This document shows positions 1-10,180 of a stretch of DNA of 62,000 nucleotides, in pieces. Positions within the stretch are counted from its first letter, which is position 1. Each line of letters opens with the position of its first letter. The translations under genes and the position numbers were made by a program. The notes beneath the pieces are model-generated. The model was not told the DNA's origin. It saw only the letters and a program-made list of their open reading frames with translations, and made no database searches. This stretch comes from Phoronis australis (Eukaryota; Phoronida; Phoronidae). The DNA lies in the NCBI GenBank assembly GCA_002633005.1, contig NMRA01000026.1, forward strand, positions 428,434 through 490,433, given 5' to 3'.

Positions 1-31
1 TCACACGACACGATGTAAGCAGTTTGGGTGC

Positions 32-420
32 TCAGGTCACCATCCAGTGGGAGTGTGTCGCGGGACACTCTGGCAAGTGGGACAGTTGTTCCTCTGTCCG
101 TGGTATGCCGGAGGTCCACTTAACCATGTCCAGTAGTGGCTTGGCCTTGTCGAACTCTGAACAGCACAAGCATTCCATTGAGGTAGGCATAGCAATGCAC
201 ACAATGCATTTGCACCAAGATGTGTCACCACGTCTGTCCTCAGTAGCCGCCTCGTTTCTCTCAACAGCTGCCTGTGCGTACTCTGCCTCGTTATACTCGG
301 GCTCAAAAATGTACCCACCCACTGAATGTCCGTGAAAAAATTCCTCGTCACCACTGCTGTGAAAAGGTCTCCGTCACTCACACTACTGTCACTGTGATAC
401 GGGTCACCGACTCCAGCCAT
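32..420 (-). pseudogene. P2X7 C-terminal-like zinc-binding domain exon, frame-broken
   Basis: Two overlapping minus-strand frames together resemble the P2X7 intracellular C-terminal domain family, which occurs as many stand-alone genes in marine invertebrates. The first frame starts at the ATG at 420 and reads MAGVGDPYHSDSSVSDGDLF. The second frame has an acidic stretch, then GGYIFEPEY (about 319-293), RRGDTSWCKC (about 235-206), and the paired cysteines ECLCC (about 175-161). The W-C-x-C-x2-C ... C-x-C-C spacing is the family's metal-binding signature. The join requires a shift of one base between about 375 and 356. No single frame covers both parts. After KPLLDM the sequence diverges from the family; GTTAAG at 124-119 could be a splice donor, in which case the rest lies left of the window. 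It may be a pseudogene, an assembly error, or an exon with an unseen small intron. The family call is fairly sure; gene integrity is not. Confidence 0.6.
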
Positions 421-761
421 TTTCAGCTTACAACACACTAAACAATCCCTAAATCCAACGTAGTTGAATTCTCTACTAACCTATCTTGCCGCAGAATACT
501 CGTCGATGGAAAGTGGTGGCGACAACTGTTGAAAAACAGCACAAAACAAAAGTAGAATAGAACAGATTCGCACGGTAAAGTCAACGCAAAACCAAGTTGC
601 GGGAAACGCTTGCCTCCTAAAACGTCACTTCCGGAGCAACAGACGAGTAATCTATAAAATTACGAAAAGCAGTAATTAAGTGGAAAATATGTCTAGGATA
701 ACCAACCAACCTTATTTTAGCTCAAAATGACATGGAAAAAGGTTGCCTTCGCCTTTAAGTA
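421..761. other. Intergenic, no feature seen
   Basis: AT-rich sequence upstream of the P2X7-like ATG. No coding exon, repeat or clear promoter element was recognised. Confidence 0.5.
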
Positions 762-1400
762 CTAAAATGATTGACGGACAAGAACTAGTTGTTGAAAATT
801 AAAGTGGCCAAGAGGGTGGTTGAATGGAAACGAAAATTGTCTGCTGTCGGCACATCCATCCTGGCCGTATATCTTAGTGCCAAATTTCATCCAGTTGTGC
901 CTAGTGGTTTTGAGATAAACAGCCTGTCTTGTTGAAAAGTAAAATGGCCAACAGGGGTTGCTACAGTAGCCAAGAAGGCGTGGTTTGTGGGCGTGTATTA
1001 CAATTGTAACACCTCCTGGTGGTGATTTTTGTCTTTTCTGCTCCCTTGGCTGTATCTCCTTACTCCTTTGGAGGATCTTTGCGAAATTTTGCAAGAATTA
1101 GTTTTATATTAAAAATGTGACTACGGCTACCTCTTATGACTATTAGACGGTTCTGACTACCGCTGTACCCCCTAGTGGCAATTTTAGATTTTCCGTTTGC
1201 ATCCATATCTTCAGAGTTTTTATTGAAAAGTGGCAAACAAGTTTCTGTTAGAATGGCGATAGCATCTTGGGATGGATTCATGTATTCTGCGCCACCTAGT
1301 GTCCACTTTGGCACTAAGAAACACCTCTAAAAGCACACTGTCTAAAAGCACACTGTTTGCATTGTTGTCGTGGGTGCATTTCAACACCAGGTATATATTT
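762..1400 (+). repeat. Degenerate ~140-bp repeat array, left block
   Basis: Diverged units of the same family as 5585-9060. Recognisable cores are GTACCCCCTAGTGGC (1165-1179) and GCGCCACCTAGTGTC (1289-1303). A weaker core is near 900. The block ends with the module AAAGCACACTGTTTGC followed by GGGTGCATTTCAACA (about 1329-1388). The same module ends the blocks at 4.1 and 8.5 kb. Confidence 0.75.
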
Positions 1401-3051
1401 AGCCACTTGCCCAGTCGCCAATGCGAGTAAAAATGGTGCTGGACAAGTAGAAGTTGACTTGCCGGTCACCCAGGTGTCGAGCGAATTTTCAGAGCAGAAA
1501 AGCTCTATATCTTTTCTCAGATGAACATGAATAAATTTTCTCCTGCTGTTTTTATCATGAATTTAAGGTTCATTTTGATCAGCTGCTCGATGCTCTGGCA
1601 GTAAAAAACATCAGCGCAGTGCAATCCTACTGATTCAGTAGATGTCGCCCCTTAAATGATTTGTGTAGACAAAGGATCACATTGTGTGGTCATGCAAAAT
1701 GGAATTTGTGGACTTGTCAGAAATGAAGAAAGGGGGGGAAAGACGGAAGACCAGTCCACGTGCTCGCAGTAAATGAAATACCATATTTCTTGGAACTGAT
1801 TTCTTAGTGTAATGTACAATGTCTTAGCCAAAATTATTTTATAAATAATAACATTCGTCCTAATAAACCCATGCCCCTATAAGTGTCCCACACTCGTTTT
1901 CAGACTTCGCTGAAATAAGCGCCCAATCTATGATCGTGTACATATGCGTAAAATACCTTACCTACAGTTCTAAAATTCTATAGTAATCTCATAAATTTAT
2001 CAATAATATCCGACAGTCCTGAAAACTCATTGTGCGCGGAATTTCTAGACCACGAGCTTCGCCGCTATGTCGGTATTTAGCCGTGGCTGTACACTTCAAT
2101 CTTGACAGTGCTTCAAAAATAATGCATAAGTTTTGCTGATCTTGTGAGGAACGTGTCCCACTAGGGTCAGGCCTTTCAGAACAGACGCAGCGTACTTTCC
2201 CATACAGATCTTCTCCCTCAACAGGAATCCAGATTACTTTGTACACGTAAAAACCGCGAATGAGCACGTGGCCAAGAAGCGCACGGTAGGGCCTACATAT
2301 ATTTGGGCCTGCTACTGTGGCAAATGAACTCTGATGACACGCACGCGTTCGCTCACTCTGCACACACCTGCAGACTAACTTCAAAACAAATGTCACGTGA
2401 CAACAATGTGTGTTTGTCCAAATTGTTCTCGTGTTGTGGGGTGCGATCTAGCGCAGATTTGGACTTGATCTCAATCCCGACTCCAAAGGAACTCAAAATC
2501 TTAAGGACGCTATTTCAGAAAATTGAAGGAAGATTTCAAGTAATTTGTTGAGTCGAAACTATCTTTACTCAAGAATTCAAGTTGCCCTATTGACAATCGC
2601 GAGGCAGCGAAGTCTTGCTTTTTAGCGAGGTCCTAGTCTTACTGAACGGGAGGCGGGTTTCAACCGCCTTAGGCTACAACAGTCCCCCCCCTTCCGAAGT
2701 GAATTTCTCTAAGCGCCCCTTATTAGGGCGAATACAGTAGCCCTAATAGATGGTGACATCAACGCACGAAGCGATGATTTTTATTGACACTGTCAGCAAG
2801 TTTGTGGTAACAGACGCGAACGGCCGAGCGACTGAACTTTGGGCTGGGCGAGTAGATTTTGTGGCTCACTCACCCAGTTGGCGAGCAGTGTTTTGAAAAC
2901 TGGGCGTATCCCAGAACACGCACATCAGATTTTCAAAACATGCAAACAATTACCTCAAATACACCCATGAGTATTTTTGAGTAAGCTTGTTTTCGGAAAT
3001 TCTCTGTTGTAGTTTTACCCATAGTTTATCACTCTGAGTTATTATTTGCAG
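1401..3051. other. Probable intron of the EF-2-like gene, no upstream exon found
   Basis: I searched for the preceding EF-2 exon (domain IV, with the diphthamide histidine region) and did not find it. The upstream part of the gene must lie left of the window or be too diverged to see. The stretch 2607-2660 shares TTTAGCGAGGTCCTAG and CTGAACGGGAGGCGG with the reverse complement of 15730-15783, so it is one copy of a dispersed repeat. Confidence 0.5.
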
Positions 3052-4468
3052 GCCACTGTTACTGACCAGGGTGGTGTCATGAATGTCTTGAATAAGAAGC
3101 GTGGTGATTTCCAAGGGGCTGTTAAACAAGCAGACTCCCAGCTGTGCACGTATACGGCTTTCTTACCAGTTAGCGAATCCTTCGGTAAGTTCCACTGATT
3201 CGTTTCCTTAAAGCGTAACTTCAACAGAATTTTGTTATTTTAGATGTACTGGGCTAACCAGATAGTCCTAGCAAAGCCTTGGTAAAATAAGAAGACGAGA
3301 GTTCAATCACGCCAATGTAAGCCCGTCAAATAGGCGTGAAGCTTCCTTTTCGTGCTCTGTTGCTTTTGGGAAGTAGCAATAAACCCATGTTGCCTCAAAG
3401 AAGCTAGCTTTTGGTTTAGACGCTTAACTGATATGGAAGTGATGTCAATTTGTTCCTTGGCTGCGATGACAGTCGGTTTCTTGTCGTGAAAAACTTAGTT
3501 AATATTGCTCAAGACCAAGCTCAGTGCTAGACTCCCAGCGACGAGCTAATTTTTAAAGCCTGGTTTTGAAAATTGGCTTATATGTTCTCAATGTGAAGGG
3601 GATTGTTGACAATGACAACTTTGACTACCGTGGTGCCTCCTAGTGGTAGTTTTGTTTTGCGCCCATATCTGTATCTCCTAAACCCACTGCAGGATCTTTA
3701 TTAAATTGATTAGTAAATGTATTTATATGAAGCTAACACAGACAATGACGACTTTCAGGCAGATCTAATGAACAGTGCCCATAGTGGCAAATTCGTTTTA
3801 TTCTGTTTTCCTTTGTTTCTCTGACGGATTTGTGTGAAATTTGGTGTGTAGCTTTCTATTAAAGAAGCAATTACATGTTCCCATTTTCGGATGGATTTTA
3901 CGTTTTCGTACCATCTAGTGGCCATTTTTATGACACAAATAAACAACCCTAAGAGGACACCATTTGCGATGCATTCGTGTGCGCATTTCAACGCTCCGCA
4001 TTGCTCTTGTCATAAAATTTTAATAAAAGTTTTGAAAGAGACGATACCTTACCATTTTCGGTTGGGTTCAATGTATTCTGTGTCATATGGCCACTTTTAT
4101 GATACTAATAAACACCCTTAGAAGCACACCGTTTGCGGTGCAGTCATGGGTGCATTTCAACGCTCTCCGTTGCTCTTGTTGTGATGGCAGGCAGGTGTAT
4201 GGCTGCTTGACGTTTGCAACTTCGGTTACTAGCCGAAAACGATTTCAGCTTTAGTAACGAGTGTTCCTTTACAGGCTTTACATCAAAACTGCGCGAGGCA
4301 ACAGGTGGACGAGGATTCCCACAGTGTGTCTTTGACCACTGGAAAACAGTGCCTGGAGATCCTCGCGACCCCACTACCCTATGCGGCGAAGTCGTGCTAA
4401 AAACCAGAAAACGCAAAGGTCTGAAGCCGGAGGTGCCGCCCATTGAAAACTATTTGGACAAGTTGTAA
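3052..4468 (+). CDS. Elongation factor 2-like protein, last two coding exons
   Basis: Exon 3052-3184 follows TTATTTGCAG and ends at GGTAAGT. It encodes a stretch with VLNKKRG and ending LPVSESF. Exon 4275-4468 follows TTTACAG and encodes [11 protein letters not shown], then [25 protein letters not shown] and the terminal DKL before TAA. The split glycine codon (G/GC) joins them in frame as SESF-G-FTSKL. These are the domain V motifs of eukaryotic translocase EF-2 (VLNx[38 protein letters not shown]), the GTPase that moves the ribosome along mRNA. The central part ([19 protein letters not shown]) differs strongly from normal EF-2, and LREATGGRG replaces the usual LRSNTGGQA. This suggests a paralogue rather than the housekeeping copy. 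EFL1 and EFTUD2 were considered, but their C-termini do not end in xxYLDKL. The GTPase domain is not in the window. Confidence 0.88.
3590..4180 (+). repeat. CTCF-like-motif repeat block inside the EF-2-like intron
   Basis: This block lies within the last intron (3185-4274). It contains cores at 3633-3647 (GTGCCTCCTAGTGGT) and 3908-3922 (GTACCATCTAGTGGC), with weaker cores near 3780 and 4085. It is close in sequence to 8150-8610: both hold the order GCGCCCAT..TATCTCCTAAACCCACTG, then ATTTATATGAAG. Both end with two copies of a module of the type AGCACACCGTTTGCGGTGCA followed by GCTCTTGTT. Confidence 0.75.
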
Positions 4469-5584
4469 ACAAGCTGGTCCCTCATCACTGAATGATTTTA
4501 AATGTCAAGTCGCCACTGGTTTGAATACTAGGGACTTATAACAGAGTTATGTGTGCGTATACATGCACTGAAGGAAAGTTTAGTTGTGACTAAACGAAAT
4601 GCAGCGCAAAAAAGGCGCTGTCGGTACCACAAAAGTCGTGCTATGTTAATTTATTTTTGTCAAGTAAAAAAAGCTTTCAATTCAAGTATCGAGAAGGGAA
4701 ATGTTTATCAGATCTGTGATGGTGGTTGGGGCTGACTGGTCAGAAGCTTGGTGTAATCCTAAATATATGTTACTTAATGGCTGGCATCAGTACAAATACA
4801 TGCAATCTGGCAAACCACAAGATCGATTACCTTTCATTTTTGCATTAAGTCTGTTTTCTGTGTGTAGAACCAGTTGTCTTATATTGATTTGACTGGTGTC
4901 ACTAAAGTTCATTCAACTGACAGTGTTATGAGTTGTATGAAAGGCGATTTACAAACATGTATAAATAAATCATGTGATGGACATTTTATAGTACTTTTAT
5001 TATTATCCCATATATGTACGTGTGGTTGCATAATGACTCGATTCTGTTGGGTTTCCCTGATTATATTGTCTAAACCACTTGAAAGATGTGAAGTTGTCCT
5101 GCTGTATTCCTATGAATATGGCAATAGATGACTAGTGTTGGAAGGGTTTGACCATAGGCTATAATACATTGACCGCTCACTCCATATACTTTCAGTGGAC
5201 GCAGTCTGTGGTCTTTCACACAAGCCGTTCGGTCCAAAGGCATCTGAGTATTAAGATGTCTATGGTTCCGTCATGCGCTAGCGACACCTGGCCAAATTGT
5301 CTGGTGTTATTTTCGACAAGAACTTCGTCTGTTAATTCTGGTCGGGTGGCAGTAGCACTGCGAAAAGTACTCGTAATACCAACAGTTCTATCATTGGAAG
5401 ACTTTGAACATCGTTTCAATGCTCAATTTTTTTCCCTTGTACTGGGCAGTAAAATAGATGCGAGAATTTCCCGTAACAATACACTAACCGGAAACTGCAC
5501 CAGATAATTTAGGAAAGTGGCGCCTCTAGAATAGCACGGAAGACAATGTCGGAGTTGCGAATCTGTCGTCAATAATTTGTGGTT
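4469..5584 (+). other. 3' region of the EF-2-like gene and intergenic DNA
   Basis: The first ~500 bases are probably 3' UTR. Open frames here, including one of 119 codons at 5148-5507, overlap others on the opposite strand and show no family motif, so I do not call them genes. Confidence 0.4.
4964..4969 (+). promoter_or_regulatory. Candidate polyadenylation signal AATAAA
   Basis: AATAAA lies about 500 bases after the EF-2-like stop codon. It is the first perfect hexamer I noticed on this strand there. Transcript data would be needed to confirm its use. Confidence 0.45.
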
Positions 5585-8500
5585 CGACTACCCCTGTGTC
5601 CTTGTGTGGCAGTTAGTTATTTTTACATGTCTATCCTTCAGAGTTCCTCTATGGATTTTCATGAAATTTGGCATGTCGGAATCTGTTGAGACAGCGCTGT
5701 CACCTTTTCGTTGGGGATGTATTTGATATATTCTAAAGTGCAGGGATGATTTCAACTTTCAGGTGGCACTGACTACTGTGGTGCCCCCTAGTGACGTTTT
5801 TACATGGGGTCCTATCTCCTAGCATATATGGCAAGTGAATTCTTACAACTGTGGCAATGTAGGTAACTAACTAGGGTTATTATTGTTTTATAACCTGATG
5901 ATGTCTAATGAATAGACGAAACATCGAATCGGTATGAACTTTTTTATTTGTGCAGCGATTGTCCGCGTTTTGATCCTACTGTGGACAAAAACTCTCTAAA
6001 GAGGAATGTGAAAATTAGCGTACCGGTAATGTGTTCCTACTGTGAAGAGGACGACCGAGGATGATTTTTTTTTTTTTTTTTTTTTTTTTGACAAGTGTGG
6101 TACCTCTTAGTGGTAGTTTATTTCGTCTGTGGCTGTGGCTGCGGCATATGTCCCAAACCCTCTGCAGGATCTATTAAATTTGGCAAGTGTGTTTATAATA
6201 CATGAACTAGACAACGGACAAAAACGATCCGACTAAGGCTGTACCCAGTAGTCGCAATTTTTTCCGTTGTGTATATTTGAAACTCCTTGGCAGATTCTTA
6301 TGAAATTTAATAACTAGGTTTCTATTAAAGAGTCAACAGGTTCCCGTTTTCATATAGATTCGACGTATAGCGACTGTTTTTATGAAATTTAGCAAATACG
6401 TTTCTATTAAGGAGACGACGCCTTCTCATTTTTGGGCGGATTTGATGTATTCTGCGCCACTCGGTGGCCATTTATGATTCTTAGTACGTTTTTGACATCT
6501 TCTCTATCTACCGAACCATTGAAGGATCATTGCCTTTTGAGATGTGTTCCTAATGAGAAGACCGAGGCTGACGTTGATTTTCGGACGTGATCATCTACTC
6601 TGGCATCCGCTAGTGGTAATTTACTTTTTGTGTCCTCGGCTGTATCTTCTTTACCTTTTGCTAGATGTTTCAGATATGTTCCTATGGAGATGGCAACCGA
6701 TGACTGCCAGTTTCGGACCAATCCAACTACAACTGCGCTCCCTAGTGGCGATTTTTTTACGTTTGCATCTGTAACTTTGGAGTTCCTTGATACTTTTTCG
6801 TGAAATTGGACAAGTTTCTATTATGAAGACGACAGCATCTTTCATTTTTGTGGTGCATTCGACGTATTCTTCACCAGCTAGTGGCCATTTCATTTTTTTT
6901 AGTTTGCTTTTGTATCTGCCAAACCGAGCAGAGGATCATTATGAAAATTGGCAGATGTGTTCTTACTGACAAGAGCATGACTGACGTTGATTTTTAAACG
7001 GCTCCAACTACTGTGGTCCCCTCCGGTGTCATTTTTTCGCATCTACGACTGCATCTCCTAAACCCCTTGCAACATGTTTTTGAAATGTTGAAATTGTATT
7101 CCTATAGTAATTTGACAGCTGATGGATGGATTCGACTGCTGCTGTGGTTCCTAGTGGCAGTTTTTTTTTTACGTTTGCCTTTGTATCTTTGAGTTCTTTG
7201 GCGAATTTTCATTAAATTTGGCAAATAATTTTGAGAGACAACACCTTCCCATTTTTGGATGGGTTCAATGTATAAACCACCTAATGGTCATTTTTATGCG
7301 CCCACATATTTATATGTGGACGCATTATGCCGTCATCTGCTCTATCTCCAAAACCGATTGAGGTATGTTCATGAAATTTTGCACGTGTTCCTTCCACAGA
7401 TGGGACGGCATGAGCGAACTTTTGGACGGATCCGACTACCGGTGTGCCCCCTAGTGGCAACTTTATTTTTTACGTTTACCTCTCTATCTTCAAAAGTCCG
7501 AAATTTAATATGTAGGCACCTATTAGTGAGATCGGATGACGCTATCCTCTCGTTTTCGGGTGGATTCTACGTAGTTTGCCCCACCTAGTGGCCATTTTTA
7601 CTGTTTTCGAGTCTGTTTTTTGCGTCCACCCCTCTATCAACCAAACCACTCAAAGGATGACTGTGAAAATTGGCAGTGTGTGCTTACTATAAAGAGGATG
7701 GTTGACGATGGTTTTCCAAGGATTTCAACTACTGTGGCGCCTCCTAGTGGCAGTTTTTTGTTTTTGTTTTTTTTTGCGCCTATGGCTGTATCTCCTAAAC
7801 CGTTCGCAGGATCTTTACTTGATTTAGTGTATTTATATGATGTTGACTACGGGTGACGACGACTTTCGGACAGATCTGACTACTGCTGTGCCCCCTAGTA
7901 GCAATTTTAGATTTTTACGTTTAACTCGATCTTCAAAGGTTCTCAACAGATTTTCATAAAATTTTAAATATAGGCATCTATTGGTGTGATGACGCTATCT
8001 TCCTGTTTTTGGATGGAATCGAGGTATTTTGCACCACCTAGGGGCCATTTTTGCTGTTTTCAAATCTTGTTTTTGGCGTCCACCCCTGTATCAACCCAAA
8101 TCATTTGAAAATTGACATATATGTTCTCAGTGTGAAGACGACCTTTGATGGCTACTGTGGTGCCTCTTGGTGGTAGTTTTGTTTTGCGCCCATGGTTGTA
8201 TCTCCTAAACCCACTGTAGGATCTTTACTATATTTAGTAAGTGTATTTATATGAAGATAACAGACGACGATGACTTTCAGGCGGATCCAAAGGACACTGT
8301 GCCCACTAGTGGCAATTTCATTTTATTCTGTTTTCCTTCGTTTCTCTAAAGTTCCTTAACAGATTTTTATGAAATATGACATGTTCCTGTTTTTGGATGG
8401 AGTGTACGTATGTTTTTGCGCCATCTAGTGTCCATTTTTATGATACAAATAAATAACCCTAAAAGCACATCATTTGCAATGTATTCGTGGGCACATTTCA

Positions 8501-9060
8501 ACGCTCCGCGTTGCTCTTGTTATTTTGCAAATTGACACCCCTAGAAGCACACCGTTTGCGGTGCAGTCGTGGGCGCACTTCAACATTTTGCGTGGCTCTT
8601 GTTTGCCTTTGTTGAATACTTACGAAATCCCTTGATGGATTTTCGTGAAATGTGTGCATTTCTCTTGAGAGGACATAAGTGAATTTTGACACTACTGTAG
8701 AGTTCCTGGTGGAAATTTTGATTTTCATTCTGTCGACCTCGTATCGACCAAGGTCCTTGAATGTTCCTGAAGTGTATCAAATAAGTTACTGTCACGGAGA
8801 CAAATGCACCTACCCAGACGGATTTGACCTACGTTGTGCCCCGGCCCTAGTACCCTACCAAACTGCTGGAAGAATCTTGATGAGAGGTGGCAGGTATGTC
8901 TCTATTGAGAAGAGTATTGGTGACTTGTTTTGGCACCCCCTGCAGGCTATTTATATTTATTAGCTTTACATCCCATAATTTTCCTTTTAGTATCATGATA
9001 ACTTGTATCTGTGAGGTGAGCTGGTCTACGCTCCACGTTGCTCTTATTGTATTCGTTCTG
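5585..9060 (+). repeat. Large degenerate tandem array with CTCF-like cores
   Basis: About twenty diverged units of 130-160 bp follow one another in the same orientation. The typical unit order is: GTGCCCCCTAGTGGCAATTT; ACGTTTGC..CTGTATCTCC; AAACC; GCAGGATCTTTATGAAAT; TTGGCAAGTGTGTTTCTATT; GACGACG; TTTTCGGACGGATTCGAC. Three unit types alternate: A (GCCTCCTAGTGGTAG), B (GCCCCCTAGTGGCAA) and C (GCGCCACCTAGTGGCCAT). This gives a higher-order period near 420 bp, clearest from 7000 to 8450. Non-array sequence interrupts the run at about 5830-6080. No protein-coding potential is evident. Confidence 0.85.
6065..6089 (+). repeat. Poly-T tract (25 T)
   Basis: Uninterrupted T run at the right edge of the interruption in the repeat array. 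It may be the reverse-strand poly-A tail of an inserted retroelement. Confidence 0.7.
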
Positions 9061-9910
9061 GGTAGAAATGGCCCAAACCTAACACTATAAAGACTTCAAT
9101 TTCAGAAGCCAAACAGTTCTAAAATTAAAAGTAGTCTCAGTCGACGATATGTCAATTGATTTCAGTTGTCATTGTATTATTGCGACCGTGAAGTCATCGC
9201 TAATGCGGTAATTGTTTTCCTGCAAACAAAAGGACCTTCGTTCCTGATAAACAAGCAATGGTCCTTGTACAAATCTGTTGATAAGGTACAAGGTGCCGGA
9301 AAACCTGTCGGGTTCCTGTCGGGCTGGAAGACCTAACAGACTATTTACTAGACTGGTCCCTAATTGCGTAGATTAAAGCTTTATCAAGTCTCGTGAACTC
9401 TTGTAGTGCCCGCAGCTCCCAACAACTTGAGCAATCGTGAAATGTTGGTGTCCATCATGACATCCTTCTGGCTGGCAGATTAATTACGGACTTGCCAAAA
9501 TGAAACAAATGACTGGGCTTAAGCGGAGCGCCACTTGGTGAATTGGTGAAATCTACTGAAGAATTGAGTTTAACTACGGAGGCAGTGACACCATAGACGA
9601 TAACGACCATGACAGCAACGACGATGCAGCAGACGACCTAAGACATCACCACCGCCAATGTCAACAACACGAGCAATGCCGTCAGCTACACCAACAGTTG
9701 TACCGCCGAAGTGACGATGTCGTCTCCAACAAGGCCGAGAACGTAGATCACAGGCGATCTCAAAGTCACAAATATGAACGTCATGGACACGAAACCATCG
9801 ACAAAATGTTGACGTCTATCGTAACACAAAAACGCCTAGGAGGGCAATAAAATCGCTGTCACCGTTATCATCACTGAAACCGTGATGACGAAATTAATAA
9901 TGAAACAAAG
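9061..9910. other. Intergenic, no feature seen
   Basis: Includes a stretch rich in ACGAC and CAACA triplets at 9595-9740. No exon was recognised. Confidence 0.45.
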
Positions 9911-10180
9911 GCTTGTACAAGGGGGGTCAATCGACAAGAAAACGAGGACTATTAGACTAATATATGGCCGGTCAATAAGAGAACGGCCGTCGGAAAATCT
10001 CAAATAACTCAAAAAACGGTCAGTCGTAGTGAAAAACTGAAACTTTGCTTGTAGGCTTTTACAGCTGGTGTCAATCGACAAGGAAGCAAGGAATGACCAG
10101 TCTATAAAAGAACAGCTGTAGGATAATCTCAACTAACTGCCAGTCGTAGTAAGAGAACTGGCAACTTGGTTGTGTAGCGC
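9911..10180 (+). repeat. Two-copy tandem duplication, period ~136 bp
   Basis: Copy 1 starts at GCTTGTACAAGG (9911) and copy 2 at GCTTGTAGGC (10047). Both contain GTCAATCGACAAG, then AATGACC/GGCCGGTC, CAATAAGAGAACGG or CTATAAAAGAACAG, ATCTCAA and GTCAGTCGTAGT in the same order. Identity is moderate, so the duplication is not recent. Confidence 0.7.

Noticed and set aside
4144-4443. 99-codon minus-strand frame opposite the EF-2-like last exon
   Set aside because: It is a shadow of the EF-2-like coding exon.
5148-5507. 119-codon plus-strand open frame downstream of the EF-2-like gene
   Set aside because: Another open frame overlaps it on minus, no motif or splice site supports it, and it lies between repeat blocks.
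5893-5935. CCTGATGATGTC followed by GACGAAACATCG as a retroelement end
   Set aside because: The hairpin-like word resembles motifs seen in retroelement remnants, but no coding part or boundary supports a specific class.
8679-9090. Open frames of 94 and 67 codons at the right end of the repeat array
   Set aside because: They are made of decayed repeat units and have no motif.
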